DNA of 64,000 nucleotides from Novosphingobium silvae (GCF_009856825.1 NZ_WVTD01000010.1:1-64000); one strand, 5' to 3'. Positions 36,910-46,729 are shown, counted from the stretch's first letter. Translations and numbers: made by a program. The notes: generated by a model not told the origin, from the letters alone.

Positions 36910-37608
36910 ATGATCGAACTTCGTCCCTTCGACAGCCTCGGCGGTGCAAACCACGGATGGCTCGACGCCAAGCACCACTTCTCCTTCGCCGCTTACCACG
37001 ATCCGGCGCGGGTGCACTGGGGCAACCTGCGCGTCTGGAACGACGACACCATCGCACCAAAGACGGGCTTCCCCCCGCACCCGCACAACGACATGGAGAT
37101 CATCACCTATGTCCGTGAAGGCGCGATCACCCACGAGGACAGCCTCGGCAACAAGGGCCGTACCGAAGCCGGCGACGTCCAGGTGATGAGCGCGGGCACC
37201 GGCATCCGCCATTCGGAATACAACCTCGAGGACGTGACCACGAAGATCTTCCAGATCTGGATCCTGCCCACCCATACGGGCGATGCACCCAGCTGGGGCG
37301 CGCGGCCCTTCCCGAAGGGCGAGCGGGCCGGGCGCTTCGAAACGCTGGCGTCGGGTTACGAAAGCGATGGCGACGCGCTGCCGATCCGCACCGACGCCCG
37401 TGTAGTGGCCGCGACGCTGAAGGCGGGCGAGACAGCGGAATACCCGATCGGCACCGACCGCAAGGGTTATCTCGTCCCGGCCACCGGCGCGATCGAGATC
37501 GACGGCCTGCGCGTCAACGCCCGTGATGGCGCGGCGATCCGCGACCTCGACGTCATCCGCGTGAAGGCGATCGAGGACAGCGAAATCGTCCTGGTCGACG
37601 CCGCCTGA
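36910..37608 (+). CDS. Pirin-family cupin protein (YhaK/quercetin-dioxygenase type)
   Basis: A 232-residue bicupin. The metal-binding site is in HPHNDMEIITYVREG (the HxH and the glutamate of the first cupin), followed by GTGIRHSEYN. Bacterial pirins have quercetin 2,3-dioxygenase or redox-sensor roles; the exact function is not determinable. The ATG at 36910 gives the standard MIELRPFDSLGG start. It is divergent from a LysR regulator. Confidence 0.9.
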   Translation: MIELRPFDSLGGANHGWLDAKHHFSFAAYHDPARVHWGNLRVWNDDTIAPKTGFPPHPHNDMEIITYVREGAITHEDSLGNKGRTEAGDVQVMSAGTGIRHSEYNLEDVTTKIFQIWILPTHTGDAPSWGARPFPKGERAGRFETLASGYESDGDALPIRTDARVVAATLKAGETAEYPIGTDRKGYLVPATGAIEIDGLRVNARDGAAIRDLDVIRVKAIEDSEIVLVDAA

Positions 37609-37612
37609 TCCG

Positions 37613-37643
37613 GAGAGGGCCCTTGCCGCGTGCAGGGGCTCTC
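37613..37643. terminator. Possible bidirectional hairpin between pirin and rfbB
   Basis: GAGAGGGCC (37613-37621) and GGGGCTCTC (37635-37643) can pair imperfectly. It lies between two convergent genes, where termination in both directions would be needed. There is no T-run, so this is low confidence. Confidence 0.3.
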
Positions 37644-37650
37644 TTCGTCC

Positions 37651-38706
37651 TTACCTAGCCAGCAGCGGCCGCCACCAGTCTTCATTGTCGAGATACCAGC
37701 GAAGGGTGCTCCTCAGGCCGTTCTCGAAATCGTGCTGCGGCACATAGCCCAGTTCGGCACGGGCGCGGGTTTCGTCGATCGCATAGCGGCGATCGTGGCC
37801 CTTGCGATCCTCGACGAAGGTCTTGAGTTCGCTCGTCGCACGGCCCTTCGCGGCGGGCGCGTCGGGATAGCGCTGCGCAAGGCCCTCGATCTCGGCGAAG
37901 GCGCGGTCCACTTCGGCGCAGATGCGGTCGATCACCGCCATGTTGGGCAGTTCCTCGCCACCGCCGATATTGTAGGTCTCGCCCGGCTTGCCATTCCTCA
38001 GGCACGCCTCGATCCCGCGGCAGTGATCCTCGACGTAGAGCCAGTCACGCACGTTCATCCCGTCGCCGTAGATGGGGAGCGGCTTGCCCGACAGCGCGTT
38101 GAGCAGGAACAGCGGGATCAGCTTCTCGGGATAGTGGTAAGGCCCGTAGTTGTTCGAGCAGTTGGTGGTCGTCACCTCCAGCCCATAGGTGTGGTGGTAG
38201 GCGCGCACGAGATGGTCGGACGCGGCTTTCGATGCCGAATATGGCGAGTTCGGCTGGTACTGCGTGGTCTCGCTGAACGCGGGATCGCTGGGGCCTAGCG
38301 ATCCGAACACCTCGTCCGTCGAGATGTGGTGGAAGCGGTGCGCCTTGCCCGAGCCTTGGTCCAGCCACACCTTGCGCGCGGCTTTCAGCAGGCTGTTCGT
38401 GCCAAGAACATTGGTGTCGATGAAGGCATCCGGCCCGGTGATCGAGCGGTCGACGTGGCTTTCGGCGGCGAAGTGGACGATCGTTGCCACATCGTGCTCG
38501 CCCAGCAGCTTTTCGACCAGATCGGTGTCACGGATGTCGCCAACGACCAGTTCCGCCTGTTCCACCCCGGCGATGGTCGAGGCATTGCCCGCGTACGTCA
38601 GGCAGTCGAGAACGACCACGCGATCATCGGGATGCGTCTTGCTCCAGTAATGGACGAAGTTGCCGCCGATGAAGCCGGCACCCCCGGTGACGAGCAGGTT
38701 AGCCAA
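37651..38706 (-). CDS. rfbB: dTDP-glucose 4,6-dehydratase
   Basis: Second enzyme of dTDP-L-rhamnose synthesis, making dTDP-4-keto-6-deoxyglucose. The 351-residue SDR protein has the NAD motif TGGAGFIG near residue 7, the STDEVFGSLG active-site segment and the YSASK catalytic pair, plus CSNNYGPYHYPEKLIP. The start codon is TTG at 38706, with an AGAGGA box eight bases upstream; it overlaps the rfbD stop by eight bases. It is the last gene of the operon. Confidence 0.95.
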   Translation of the reverse strand: MANLLVTGGAGFIGGNFVHYWSKTHPDDRVVVLDCLTYAGNASTIAGVEQAELVVGDIRDTDLVEKLLGEHDVATIVHFAAESHVDRSITGPDAFIDTNVLGTNSLLKAARKVWLDQGSGKAHRFHHISTDEVFGSLGPSDPAFSETTQYQPNSPYSASKAASDHLVRAYHHTYGLEVTTTNCSNNYGPYHYPEKLIPLFLLNALSGKPLPIYGDGMNVRDWLYVEDHCRGIEACLRNGKPGETYNIGGGEELPNMAVIDRICAEVDRAFAEIEGLAQRYPDAPAAKGRATSELKTFVEDRKGHDRRYAIDETRARAELGYVPQHDFENGLRSTLRWYLDNEDWWRPLLAR

Positions 38707-39556
38707 GCGTCTTTTCCTCTTTCAACATGGTTCGCAGGTTCACCCGCCAGTGCGGTGGACGATCGCCCAGCACCGCGCGCGTGGCGCTGCTGTCGAGCAG
38801 CGAGAATGCGGGGCGGCTGGCGGGAGTGGGGTAGGCGCTGGTCGGGATGGGCACTATCGCGACATCGCGTTCCAGGAGGCCGAGCGCCCTGCCCTCCTCG
38901 TAGATGGCGACCGCGAAGTCGTACCAGCTGGCGACGCCTGCATCGCTGTGGTGGAACGTGCCGCGAGCCTGTTTCGCGACGAGACCGAGCAGTGTCGCGG
39001 CAAGCCCGGGTGCCCAGGTCGGTGCGCCGATCTGGTCGGCCACCACGCGCAGTTCCTCGCGCTCGCGCATCAGGCGCAGCATCGTGCGCACGAAGTTCCC
39101 ACCCCCGGCGGTGTAGACCCAGGCGGTACGCAGCACGATGGCGTCTTCGCCCGCCGCGTCTTCTCCGGCCGCCTTGCTGCGGCCATAGGCGGAGATCGGG
39201 TTGCGGGCATCGTCGGGCCGGTAGGCGCGCGGCGAGGTGCCGTCGAACACGAAGTCAGTGGAAACATGGGCGAGCCTGCCGCCGGTCTCGCCAAGCGCCC
39301 GGGCCATGGCACCAACGGCGCGGGCGTTGACTGCCATCGCCAGCTCTTCCTCGGCTTCCGCCTTGTCCACCGCGGTATAGGCCGCCGCGTTGAGGACCAC
39401 ATCGTAGCCGCCGCGCGCCACCCTTTCGTAGACCGCGTCGCTGTCGGAAAGGTCGAGGTCGGCGCGAGCCACGGCATCGACCTGCCAATTGGCAGGAACC
39501 TGCGCGAGCAAGGCCTGTCCCAGCTGTCCGTTGCTGCCCGTCAGCAGGACTTTCAC
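38699..39556 (-). CDS. rfbD: dTDP-4-dehydrorhamnose reductase
   Basis: Final step of dTDP-L-rhamnose synthesis, using NAD(P)H to reduce dTDP-4-keto-rhamnose. The 285-residue SDR protein has the cofactor motif TGSNGQLG at residues 6-13 and the STDFVFDG and YGRSK elements (Tyr and Lys catalytic). The start codon GTG at 39556 overlaps the rfbC stop as GTGA, so translation is coupled. Downstream rfbB begins inside its last codons. Confidence 0.95.
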   Translation of the reverse strand: MKVLLTGSNGQLGQALLAQVPANWQVDAVARADLDLSDSDAVYERVARGGYDVVLNAAAYTAVDKAEAEEELAMAVNARAVGAMARALGETGGRLAHVSTDFVFDGTSPRAYRPDDARNPISAYGRSKAAGEDAAGEDAIVLRTAWVYTAGGGNFVRTMLRLMREREELRVVADQIGAPTWAPGLAATLLGLVAKQARGTFHHSDAGVASWYDFAVAIYEEGRALGLLERDVAIVPIPTSAYPTPASRPAFSLLDSSATRAVLGDRPPHWRVNLRTMLKEEKTLG

Positions 39557-40107
39557 GCGAAGGGCTCGATATCGGAAAGGCGGGTGCCGACCTTGTCCTT
39601 GGCGGAAATGTTCAGTTCCGAGGCGTCGAACCCGTCGAGCGGCCACTCGATACCTACCTCGGGATCGTCCCAGGCAAGGCTGTGCTCATGCTCAGGAGCA
39701 TAAGGAGCGGTGCACTTGTAGAGGAAGTCGGTGTCGTCCTCCAGCGTCAGGAAGCCGTGAGCGAAGCCTTCGGGCACCCAGAACATGCGCTTGTTGCGCG
39801 CGCTCAGTTCCACGCCCGCCCATTTGCCGAATGTCGGGGAAGAGCGGCGCAGGTCCACCGCCACGTCAAACACCGCGCCGTTCACCACCCGCACGAGCTT
39901 GCCCTGCGATTCCGGATTCTGGAAGTGCATGCCGCGCAGCACGCCCCGGCGCGACCGGGAGTGATTGTCCTGCACGAACGCCAGGTCGAGGCCTGCCCGC
40001 GCGAAGGCATCGGTGTTCCAGCTTTCCATGAAGAAGCCGCGCTCGTCGCCGAACACCCTGGGCTCGATGATGAGAGGGCCGGGGATGGCGCATTCGATGA
40101 TGTTCAA
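39553..40107 (-). CDS. rfbC: dTDP-4-dehydrorhamnose 3,5-epimerase
   Basis: A 184-residue cupin that epimerises C3 and C5 of dTDP-4-keto-6-deoxyglucose. The catalytic base is H61 in LRGMHFQ and the acid Y130 in DFLYKCT; DNHSRS and FWVPEGFAHGF are also conserved. The start codon is TTG at 40107, with an AGGA box about nine bases upstream. It follows rfbA by 12 bases and is coupled to rfbD. Confidence 0.95.
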   Translation of the reverse strand: MNIIECAIPGPLIIEPRVFGDERGFFMESWNTDAFARAGLDLAFVQDNHSRSRRGVLRGMHFQNPESQGKLVRVVNGAVFDVAVDLRRSSPTFGKWAGVELSARNKRMFWVPEGFAHGFLTLEDDTDFLYKCTAPYAPEHEHSLAWDDPEVGIEWPLDGFDASELNISAKDKVGTRLSDIEPFA

Positions 40108-40119
40108 GGCGATGTGTCC

Positions 40120-40989
40120 TCAGTCCAGCAGTTGGATCAGGTATTCGCCGTAGCCCGATTTGCGCAGAGGCTGGGCGATCTTCTCGAGCTGTTCGGACGA
40201 GATGAAGCCCTGGCGCCAGGCGATTTCCTCGGGGCAGCAGATCTTCACGCCCTGCCGCTCCTCGGTGATGCGCACGTAAGTGCCGGCATCGATCAGCGAA
40301 GCGTGCGTGCCGGTGTCGAGCCAGGCGAAGCCGCGACCCATGATCTGCACGTTCAAGGCGCCTTCGTCCATGTAGAGGCGATTGAGGTCGGTGATCTCCA
40401 GTTCGCCGCGCGGTGAAGGCTGGAGATCGCGCGCGCGGGCAACGACCGTATTGTCGTAGAAGTAAAGGCCCGTGACCGCATAGTTGGACTTGGGCACGGC
40501 GGGCTTCTCCTCGATCGAGATCGCCCGTCCCGCCTGGTCGAACTCGACCACGCCATATGCCCCGGGATTGTTGACGCGGTAGGCGAAGACGCTGGCGCCC
40601 TGCCCGTGCGCGGTTGCGCCCTGCAGCAGTTCGGGGAAGCCATGGCCGTAGAAGATGTTGTCGCCAAGGACCAGCGCGCTGGGATCGTTGCTGAGGAAGT
40701 CCGCGCCGATCTGGAAGGCCTGGGCCAGACCGTCGGGGCTGGGCTGCACCGCATAGGAGAGCGAAAGGCCCCATTCGGACCCATCGCCGAGAAGGCGCTG
40801 GAACTGGTCGGAATCCTCAGGCGTGGTGATGATGAGGATGTCGCGAATACCCGCGAGCATCAGCGTGCTGAGGGGGTAGTAGATCATCGGCTTGTCGAAC
40901 ACGGGCATGAGCTGTTTCGATACGCCGCGGGTCAGCGGGTAGAGCCGCGTTCCCGAACCGCCTGCCAGAATGATGCCCTTGCGTGCCAT
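40120..40989 (-). CDS. rfbA: Glucose-1-phosphate thymidylyltransferase
   Basis: Commits glucose-1-phosphate to the dTDP sugar pathway. The 289-residue enzyme has the nucleotidyltransferase signature [11 protein letters not shown] near residues 9-19, DKPMIYYPL and the metal-binding GDNIFYG. The start [10 protein letters not shown] at 40989 gives the standard length; MDQG at 41001 is a close alternative. It is the first gene of the rfbA-rfbC-rfbD-rfbB operon, whose promoter should lie in the 300-base gap upstream. Confidence 0.95.
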   Translation of the reverse strand: MARKGIILAGGSGTRLYPLTRGVSKQLMPVFDKPMIYYPLSTLMLAGIRDILIITTPEDSDQFQRLLGDGSEWGLSLSYAVQPSPDGLAQAFQIGADFLSNDPSALVLGDNIFYGHGFPELLQGATAHGQGASVFAYRVNNPGAYGVVEFDQAGRAISIEEKPAVPKSNYAVTGLYFYDNTVVARARDLQPSPRGELEITDLNRLYMDEGALNVQIMGRGFAWLDTGTHASLIDAGTYVRITEERQGVKICCPEEIAWRQGFISSEQLEKIAQPLRKSGYGEYLIQLLD

Positions 40990-41302
40990 ACCTTGATCCA
41001 TGGGGCGGGATGAAAGGGATCGGGCAACGACCGTCGCCCGCCTCGCGCCGCAGCCACCCCGCTGCGGCAAATGACGCATCGCAGCAAGAACCGACAAGGT
41101 CAACAGCCACTAGCCTGCGGTAAAATCGCCATGAGAAACCGGGAGGAACGGTCTTGCGGCACAAGTCCATGCCCGCTGCCCCGGCCCTGTCGAAGACGGC
41201 GTGGACAGGGCGTCATCGATGAACGTCGTGCCTTCCGCCACGAGGACGAAGGCCCCGTCGTGTCAGTGGCCATAGCCAGGGCTGCGCACGGAAGGCGCGC
41301 GC
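40990..41302. other. Intergenic region upstream of the rhamnose operon
   Basis: About 310 bases without a recognisable gene. It should hold the promoter of the rhamnose operon. A short arginine-rich open frame passes through but has no family features and no ribosome binding site. No structural RNA was recognised. Confidence 0.45.
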
Positions 41303-42136
41303 TCAGTCCGCGATGGCGGCGCCGGCGAGTACGACCCCGGCATCCGTCAGGAGCGTTGCCACCTCGTTCCAGCGCTGCGGGCATGCCGCGGCGATGAGCC
41401 CGCCCTGCGCGTCGTCGCAGCGGTATGAACTGCCGTCCGGCCGCGCGGCACGCCCGCCCGCCTCGTTTAGGAAGATGACGCCGGCGGCGTGGTCCCAGGC
41501 GATGGTGCGGGTGAACAAGGTGGCGTCGTTCTCCCCAAGTGCGATGCGGGGATACTGGTCGGCGGCGCACCGCGGGCTGTCATGCACGTCGCAAGTGCCG
41601 GAGAGCGTCGCGAAAAGCGCTTCTCGCCGGGTTGGGTCGGCGAACAGGCGGGTTACCGCGATATGCGGTATTGTCCGGGCCTGCGCGCCCGCGCGAACGG
41701 GTGCGCCATCGATCGTGGCGCCTGCCCCTATCCGGGCGCTGCAGAAGCGCCCGGTCAGCGGATCGAGGATCCACCCTCCGACCGGAATTCCTTCCTCCGC
41801 CAGCGCCACCAGAATGCCGAAAGGCCCCTCTCCCGCAGCGAAATTGGCGGTCCCGTCCAGCGGATCGACGATCCAGCAGACGCCCTCCCCCAGACGACCC
41901 AGAAGGGCGGGATCGTGGTGAGAAGCTTCTTCGCCCACGACATGCGCGCCGGGAATGAGGCCGGACAATCGCTCCGTTAGGATGGCTTCGCTTTCACGAT
42001 CGGCGGCGGTCACCGCCTCGCCTGCGGCCTTCCAGTCCGCAGCAATCGGCTTGCCGGCGGTGAAGCGCGGCATGATCGCGGCGCGGGCGCTTTCGCGCAT
42101 CGCGTTTTCGACCGCCCGGTCGAGGGCGTTATCCAT
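41303..42136 (-). CDS. Inositol-monophosphatase-family phosphatase
   Basis: A 277-residue metal-dependent sugar/nucleotide phosphatase. The signature DPLDGTANF is at residues 91-99, the E69/E70 pair is in VVGEEAS, and the second motif WDHAAGVIFLNEAGG lies near 215. The family includes inositol monophosphatase, CysQ and histidinol-phosphatase-type enzymes; I cannot choose. A GGGAG box seven bases upstream supports the ATG at 42136. It lies between the rhamnose operon and the Kdo genes, so a sugar-phosphate substrate is plausible but unproven. Confidence 0.85.
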   Translation of the reverse strand: MDNALDRAVENAMRESARAAIMPRFTAGKPIAADWKAAGEAVTAADRESEAILTERLSGLIPGAHVVGEEASHHDPALLGRLGEGVCWIVDPLDGTANFAAGEGPFGILVALAEEGIPVGGWILDPLTGRFCSARIGAGATIDGAPVRAGAQARTIPHIAVTRLFADPTRREALFATLSGTCDVHDSPRCAADQYPRIALGENDATLFTRTIAWDHAAGVIFLNEAGGRAARPDGSSYRCDDAQGGLIAAACPQRWNEVATLLTDAGVVLAGAAIAD

Positions 42137-42404
42137 GCGATGCTCCCACTCTGCCGATAAGGTCGTTTCCAGGAGTATTACGTAGGCGATGAACGTCAAT
42201 CATATCGAGGCTGTCCAAGAGCGAGCAGGGGGATGCAAGTATAAACTGCGGCCGCCGGTTAACTTCACCTTGATCCATGCTGCGCACCTTGTGCGACGAA
42301 GCGCCGCGCGCCCACGTCATAGTTCGTCGCCCCGTCTTGCGTGAATTATAGACCACCGATAAGCGGGCTTACAAAATACCCCCTCGCAAGAAGGATATCA
42401 GCCG

Positions 42405-43409
42405 ATGATTGTCACCTCGTTACAGCCGTCGATCGCTCATGACGATGAAGCGATCCTGGCGAGGGGCTGCGAGGTCCTGCAGATAGAATCCTCCGCGCTG
42501 CAGGCCATGTGCCACAGCCTGGACGCCTCATTCGCGAACGCCTGCCGCACGATTCTCGCCGCGAAAGGCCGCGTGGTCGTGACGGGCATGGGCAAGTCGG
42601 GCCACATCGGGCGCAAGGCCGCCGCGACCTTCTCGGCGACCGGCACGCCGGCAAGCTACGTTCACCCGAGCGAAGCCGCGCACGGCGACCTGGGCATGCT
42701 CGTTCCCGGTGACGTTCTGGTGGTCATCTCGAATTCGGGCAACACCGCGGAACTCCAGGCATTCCTGACTTACGCCAGGGCAATCGGAGTGCCTGTGATC
42801 GGCATCGCCTCGCGTCCCGGATCGCTGGTCATGCGCCATGCCGACGTGGCGCTGCCCATCCCCGCCGCGCGCGAGGCGTGCAACGCCAACATCGCTCCCA
42901 CCACGTCGACCACGCTGCAACTCGGGCTTTGCGATGCGCTGGCCATGACGGTGATGGACATGCGCGGCTTCTCCCGCGAGGGCATGAAGGTTCTGCACCC
43001 GGGCGGCGCGATCGGCCTTCGCCTGCTGCCCGTGAAGGACATGATGCATAGCGGCGCCTCGATGCCGCTGGCCACCGCCGATGCGCGCATGCCCGACGTG
43101 GTGTCGATGATGACGTCGGGCGGCTTCGGCATCGCAGGCATCATCGATGAGGACGGCGCTCTCATCGGCGTCATCACCGATGGCGACTTGCGCCGCCATT
43201 TCGACATTCTTGGCAGCGTCCTGGCCTGTGACGTGATGACAAGCGCGCCCCACACCCTCGACGCCGAGATGAGTGCTGAGGCCGCGCTCGAACTGCTGAA
43301 CGAGCTCAAGATCTCGGCGGCCTTCATCGTCGAACAGGGACCGGGGAGCCGCCCGATCCCCTGCGGCGTGGTTCACATCCACGATTTCCTGCGTATAGGG
43401 CTCTCGTAA
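42405..43409 (+). CDS. kdsD: D-arabinose-5-phosphate isomerase (KdsD/KpsF type)
   Basis: First Kdo-pathway enzyme, converting ribulose-5-phosphate to arabinose-5-phosphate. The 334-residue protein has an N-terminal SIS domain (MGKSGHIGRKAAATF near 62 and VVISNSGNTAEL near 106) and two C-terminal CBS domains. An AAGGA box nine bases upstream supports the start. The close kdsB gene marks a Kdo module; capsule copies are usually called KpsF. The divergent phosphatase gene is 268 bases upstream with no gene between. Confidence 0.93.
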   Translation: MIVTSLQPSIAHDDEAILARGCEVLQIESSALQAMCHSLDASFANACRTILAAKGRVVVTGMGKSGHIGRKAAATFSATGTPASYVHPSEAAHGDLGMLVPGDVLVVISNSGNTAELQAFLTYARAIGVPVIGIASRPGSLVMRHADVALPIPAAREACNANIAPTTSTTLQLGLCDALAMTVMDMRGFSREGMKVLHPGGAIGLRLLPVKDMMHSGASMPLATADARMPDVVSMMTSGGFGIAGIIDEDGALIGVITDGDLRRHFDILGSVLACDVMTSAPHTLDAEMSAEAALELLNELKISAAFIVEQGPGSRPIPCGVVHIHDFLRIGLS

Positions 43410-43432
43410 AGCTCTCGCAGGACAGCATCGTC

Positions 43433-44242
43433 ATGGATCTTCCCGAATTCGCGATCATCATCCCGGCGCGTTATGCATCGACGCGTTATCCCGGCAAACC
43501 ACTCGTACCGCTTCGCGGGTGCGACGGTGAAGCCAAGACCCTGATCCGGCGAAGCTGGGAATGCGCGATGTCGGTCGAGGGCGCCAAGGGCGTGTGGGTC
43601 GCGACGGACGATGAGCGCATCCGTGAAGAAGTGCTCGGCTTCGGCGGACAAGTGGTCATGACCGAGGAAAGCTGCGCCAACGGGACCGAGCGGTGCGCTG
43701 ACGCCATCGCCAAACTGGGGGACGTGGCCGAAGTCATCGTGAACCTGCAAGGCGATGCGCCGCTGTCGCCGGCCTTCGTCGTCCACGATCTTGTCCGCAG
43801 GCTGGCGCAGGACACCGAGGCCGCGATGGCGACGCCAGGCGTACGGTGCTCCCGGTCGGTCTACCGGCACCTGGCCGAAGACGCCGCCCAAGGCCGGGTT
43901 GGCGGCACTACGGTGGTGTGCAACAGCGCGGGCCGCGCCCTCTACTTTTCCAAGCGCCTGCTGCCCTACCTGCCTGCGGCCGAGGCGGAGCGGGAATACC
44001 CGCCCATCAACCTGCACCTTGGGCTCTATGCCTACAGGCCCGACGCGCTGCGCCTCTACAGCGCCGCGCCGGTCTCGGAGCTGGAACAGCTAGAAGGGCT
44101 TGAGCAGCTTCGCTTCCTGGACATAGGCCAAGCGGTGGCCGTGGTCCATCTTGACCCGTTGGCCTGGGATTCGATCGAGCTCAACAATCCGAGCGACGTC
44201 GAAGTGATCGAGCGGATACTGAAGCAACGCGACATTGCGTGA
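43433..44242 (+). CDS. kdsB: 3-deoxy-manno-octulosonate cytidylyltransferase
   Basis: Activates Kdo as CMP-Kdo. The 269-residue GT-A-like enzyme has the PARYASTRYPGKPL nucleotide-binding signature (about residues 11-24), ATDDERI and the VVNLQGDAP segment. It follows kdsD by 23 bases and its stop overlaps the start of the next glycosyltransferase, so the three genes are co-transcribed. Capsule copies are also called KpsU. Confidence 0.95.
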   Translation: MDLPEFAIIIPARYASTRYPGKPLVPLRGCDGEAKTLIRRSWECAMSVEGAKGVWVATDDERIREEVLGFGGQVVMTEESCANGTERCADAIAKLGDVAEVIVNLQGDAPLSPAFVVHDLVRRLAQDTEAAMATPGVRCSRSVYRHLAEDAAQGRVGGTTVVCNSAGRALYFSKRLLPYLPAAEAEREYPPINLHLGLYAYRPDALRLYSAAPVSELEQLEGLEQLRFLDIGQAVAVVHLDPLAWDSIELNNPSDVEVIERILKQRDIA

Positions 44243-45944
44243 TCGCGCCGGCTTGTCGGGCGCCAAAGTGTCCTTCTGGCGGCGTGTGGCGCTCGGCACG
44301 CTGGTCCGGATCGAGGCGTTTCGCCTGGCTCCTCAGCGTTACCTGCAAGGCCTGGGCTGGCGCGCAAGGGGCTTGAAGCTGAGGGCGCGGCATCGCCTGT
44401 CCGAACTCATGGGCAATGCGCCGCATGCCTATTCCCTGTGGATCGCCACGCGTGAGGCGCAGCGGCACGAAGCCTTGCTGGCTGATCCGATCCCGGACGT
44501 GCCGCCATCCCTCGTAATCGTCGTCGACGCGCGGGAAGACGCTTCGCTGCTGTCCGACACACTGCTTTCGGTCGCAACGGCCTGCGACGTCGCACGCTCG
44601 AAAGGCTGGGGCGATCTTCCGGGTGTTCTGGTCCTGGGGAACGCCGCGACCCCGCCTTCCTTCGCAGAGGATGTGCAGACAGTGCCCTGTACGCAGACGC
44701 TGCGACGTGCCCTGAGCCCACGCATGGATGCCTATGCACCATCAGGTGCCCGGCCGCTGGTTCTGACCCTCAAGGCGGGCGATCAACTCGCTCCGGTGGC
44801 GCTGCTGGCCTACGCCGCAGCCATCGAGGCCGATCCGACAGCAGGCCTGTTCTATGCGGACGACGATCTACTGGCGGATGGCAGGCACACGCCTCATTTC
44901 AAGCCCGAGTGGAACGCCGAACTGGCGCGTCACCACGATTTCCTGACCGACAGCTGCGTGTTCAGGCTCGATCCGCTGTGGTCAGGGCCACTTTGGCCGG
45001 AACCGGCCCGCCTTGTCTGCGCCCGGCCCCGGCATGTCCCGTATGTGCTGCACCACCGCCGCGCTCGGCTGGCACCGGTCATTCCCGCAGCCTGTCCAGG
45101 TTCGTCCACGGCGCCGAGCAACTTGCCGCACGTCAGCATCGTCGTGCCCACCCGCAATCATTGCGGGCTGCTGCGCATGTGCATGGAAGGGATCGCCGCA
45201 ACGCGCTATCCCTCATATGACGTGACGATCATCGACAACGGCTCCGACGAGCCTGAGACGCTGGCGTATCTGCTCGAACTTGCCCAAGCCGGTATGCGCA
45301 TCGTGCGCGATCCGGGGCCGTTCAACTATGCCGCCATGCACAACAGGATCGTGGGGCAACTGGCCGGTCCGCTGATCTGCTTTCTCAACAACGACATCGA
45401 AATGATCCGCCCCGACTGGCTGGAGATCATGGCGGTCGCCGCGGGGCGCTCCGAGGTCGGGGCGGTCGGCGCAAGGCTTCTCTACCCCGACGGGACAATC
45501 CAGCATGCCGGCATCGTCACCGGGGTGGGCGGCGGTGCCGCCCATGCGCATCGCTTTCTGGCCCCGGGAGACGAAGGCTACTTCGCTCGCGCGCACCTGC
45601 CCCAGTTCGTGAGCGCGGTGACTGCCGCCTGCCTGGTGGTTCAGAAGGCGCGATTCCTCGAAGTCGGCGGCTTCGACGAGGCCAATTTCGCCGTCGCTTT
45701 CAACGACGTCGACTTGTGCCTGAAACTCACGGCACGAGGTTGGAAAAGCCTCTACGAGCCGCGCGCGGTGCTGATCCACCACGAATCCAAATCGCGTGGG
45801 ACGGACCACACGCCCGAGAAGCGCGCGCGCTTCGCCGGGGAACTCGCCGCGCTCAAACGGATCTGGCACACCGATCATAAGACAGACCCCTATCACCATG
45901 CCGAATTGAGCCCGTTTTCCGAGCACTTCGTGGTACGGCTGTGA
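44235..45944 (+). CDS. Family 2 glycosyltransferase with a degenerate N-terminal copy
   Basis: A 569-residue protein. The C-terminal GT-A module (about 292-500) starts HVSIVVPTRNHCGLLRMCMEGI and has FLNNDIEMIRPDWL (metal-binding DIE) and ...GTIQHAGIVTGVGGGAAHAHR. The first 280 residues include VVDAREDAS, YADDDLLADGR and HFKPEWN, resembling a second, diverged GT2 unit, as in two-domain O-antigen transferases. The start is likely TTG at 44235, overlapping the kdsB stop; TTG 44253 or GTG 44268 are possible. Donor and acceptor sugars are unknown. Confidence 0.85.
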   Translation: MRDRAGLSGAKVSFWRRVALGTLVRIEAFRLAPQRYLQGLGWRARGLKLRARHRLSELMGNAPHAYSLWIATREAQRHEALLADPIPDVPPSLVIVVDAREDASLLSDTLLSVATACDVARSKGWGDLPGVLVLGNAATPPSFAEDVQTVPCTQTLRRALSPRMDAYAPSGARPLVLTLKAGDQLAPVALLAYAAAIEADPTAGLFYADDDLLADGRHTPHFKPEWNAELARHHDFLTDSCVFRLDPLWSGPLWPEPARLVCARPRHVPYVLHHRRARLAPVIPAACPGSSTAPSNLPHVSIVVPTRNHCGLLRMCMEGIAATRYPSYDVTIIDNGSDEPETLAYLLELAQAGMRIVRDPGPFNYAAMHNRIVGQLAGPLICFLNNDIEMIRPDWLEIMAVAAGRSEVGAVGARLLYPDGTIQHAGIVTGVGGGAAHAHRFLAPGDEGYFARAHLPQFVSAVTAACLVVQKARFLEVGGFDEANFAVAFNDVDLCLKLTARGWKSLYEPRAVLIHHESKSRGTDHTPEKRARFAGELAALKRIWHTDHKTDPYHHAELSPFSEHFVVRL

Positions 45945-46729
45945 ACGCACGGCTCGCCTTGCCGCAGGTGACGCTGTGCGCCGCCAGCAGCGTCAATGTC
46001 GAAGCCACCGTCCATGCTCTTGAACGCTGTATGGCAACGGCGGATTTCGGAGCGGCCATGCTGTTCACCGACGATGTCGACGTGCTCCTGCCTCCAGGCA
46101 TACGCCGGGTGCCGATCGCGCCGTTACGCTCTTCGCAAGCCTACTCGCTATTCATGCTGCGCGAGCTTGGAGACTGGGTGGACACCTCGCACTGCCTGGT
46201 CGTGCAGTGGGATGGCTTTATCATCAACCCTGGCCTGTGGGATGTGCGGTTCCTCGACTACGACTACATCGGCGCCTCCTGGCCGCAGTTCGCCGATGGC
46301 CATGATGTCGGGAATGGAGGCTTTTCACTACGCAGCCGCCGCCTGATCGATGCGTGCCGGACTGCCCGGTTCCGGTATGACGGCGAGGCCGAGGATCTCG
46401 CCATCTGCCGCACCAATCGCGCGATGCTCGAGGCCGAGCACGGCCTGCGCTTCGCGGACAAGGACATGGCGGACCGTTTCTCGGCGGAACGGCGCGGCTC
46501 GGTTCGGACGGCCTTCGGCTTTCACGGGGCGTTCAATCTGATCGACGCCGTGGGCGCTTGCGCGTTCTGGGACATCTACGACAAACTGAACCATCGCACC
46601 GCGCTACGGGTAGATTTCTGGTCGATCCTGGGCAAACTGCTAAGGCGCCGAGCGATCGGAACGGCGATCAGGTTTGCCCGGAAGGAATACCGCACGGGTG
46701 ACAGCGTCGCGAACGCTTCGGGGGCGTAG
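45941..46729 (+). CDS. DUF5672 family protein
   Basis: A 262-residue protein of DUF5672, a family found in polysaccharide gene clusters. It has the family segment VVQWDGFIINPGLWDVRFLDY, then YDYIGASWP and a DVGNGGFSLRSR element reminiscent of GT-A acceptor-binding loops, so a glycosyltransferase-like role is inferred. GTG start at 45941 overlaps the preceding stop (GTGA). Function in the family is not established. Confidence 0.8.
   Translation: MNARLALPQVTLCAASSVNVEATVHALERCMATADFGAAMLFTDDVDVLLPPGIRRVPIAPLRSSQAYSLFMLRELGDWVDTSHCLVVQWDGFIINPGLWDVRFLDYDYIGASWPQFADGHDVGNGGFSLRSRRLIDACRTARFRYDGEAEDLAICRTNRAMLEAEHGLRFADKDMADRFSAERRGSVRTAFGFHGAFNLIDAVGACAFWDIYDKLNHRTALRVDFWSILGKLLRRRAIGTAIRFARKEYRTGDSVANASGA

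Noticed and set aside
41071..41397. Plus-strand frame before the phosphatase gene
   Set aside because: Arginine-rich, no ribosome binding site, overlaps the phosphatase on the other strand.
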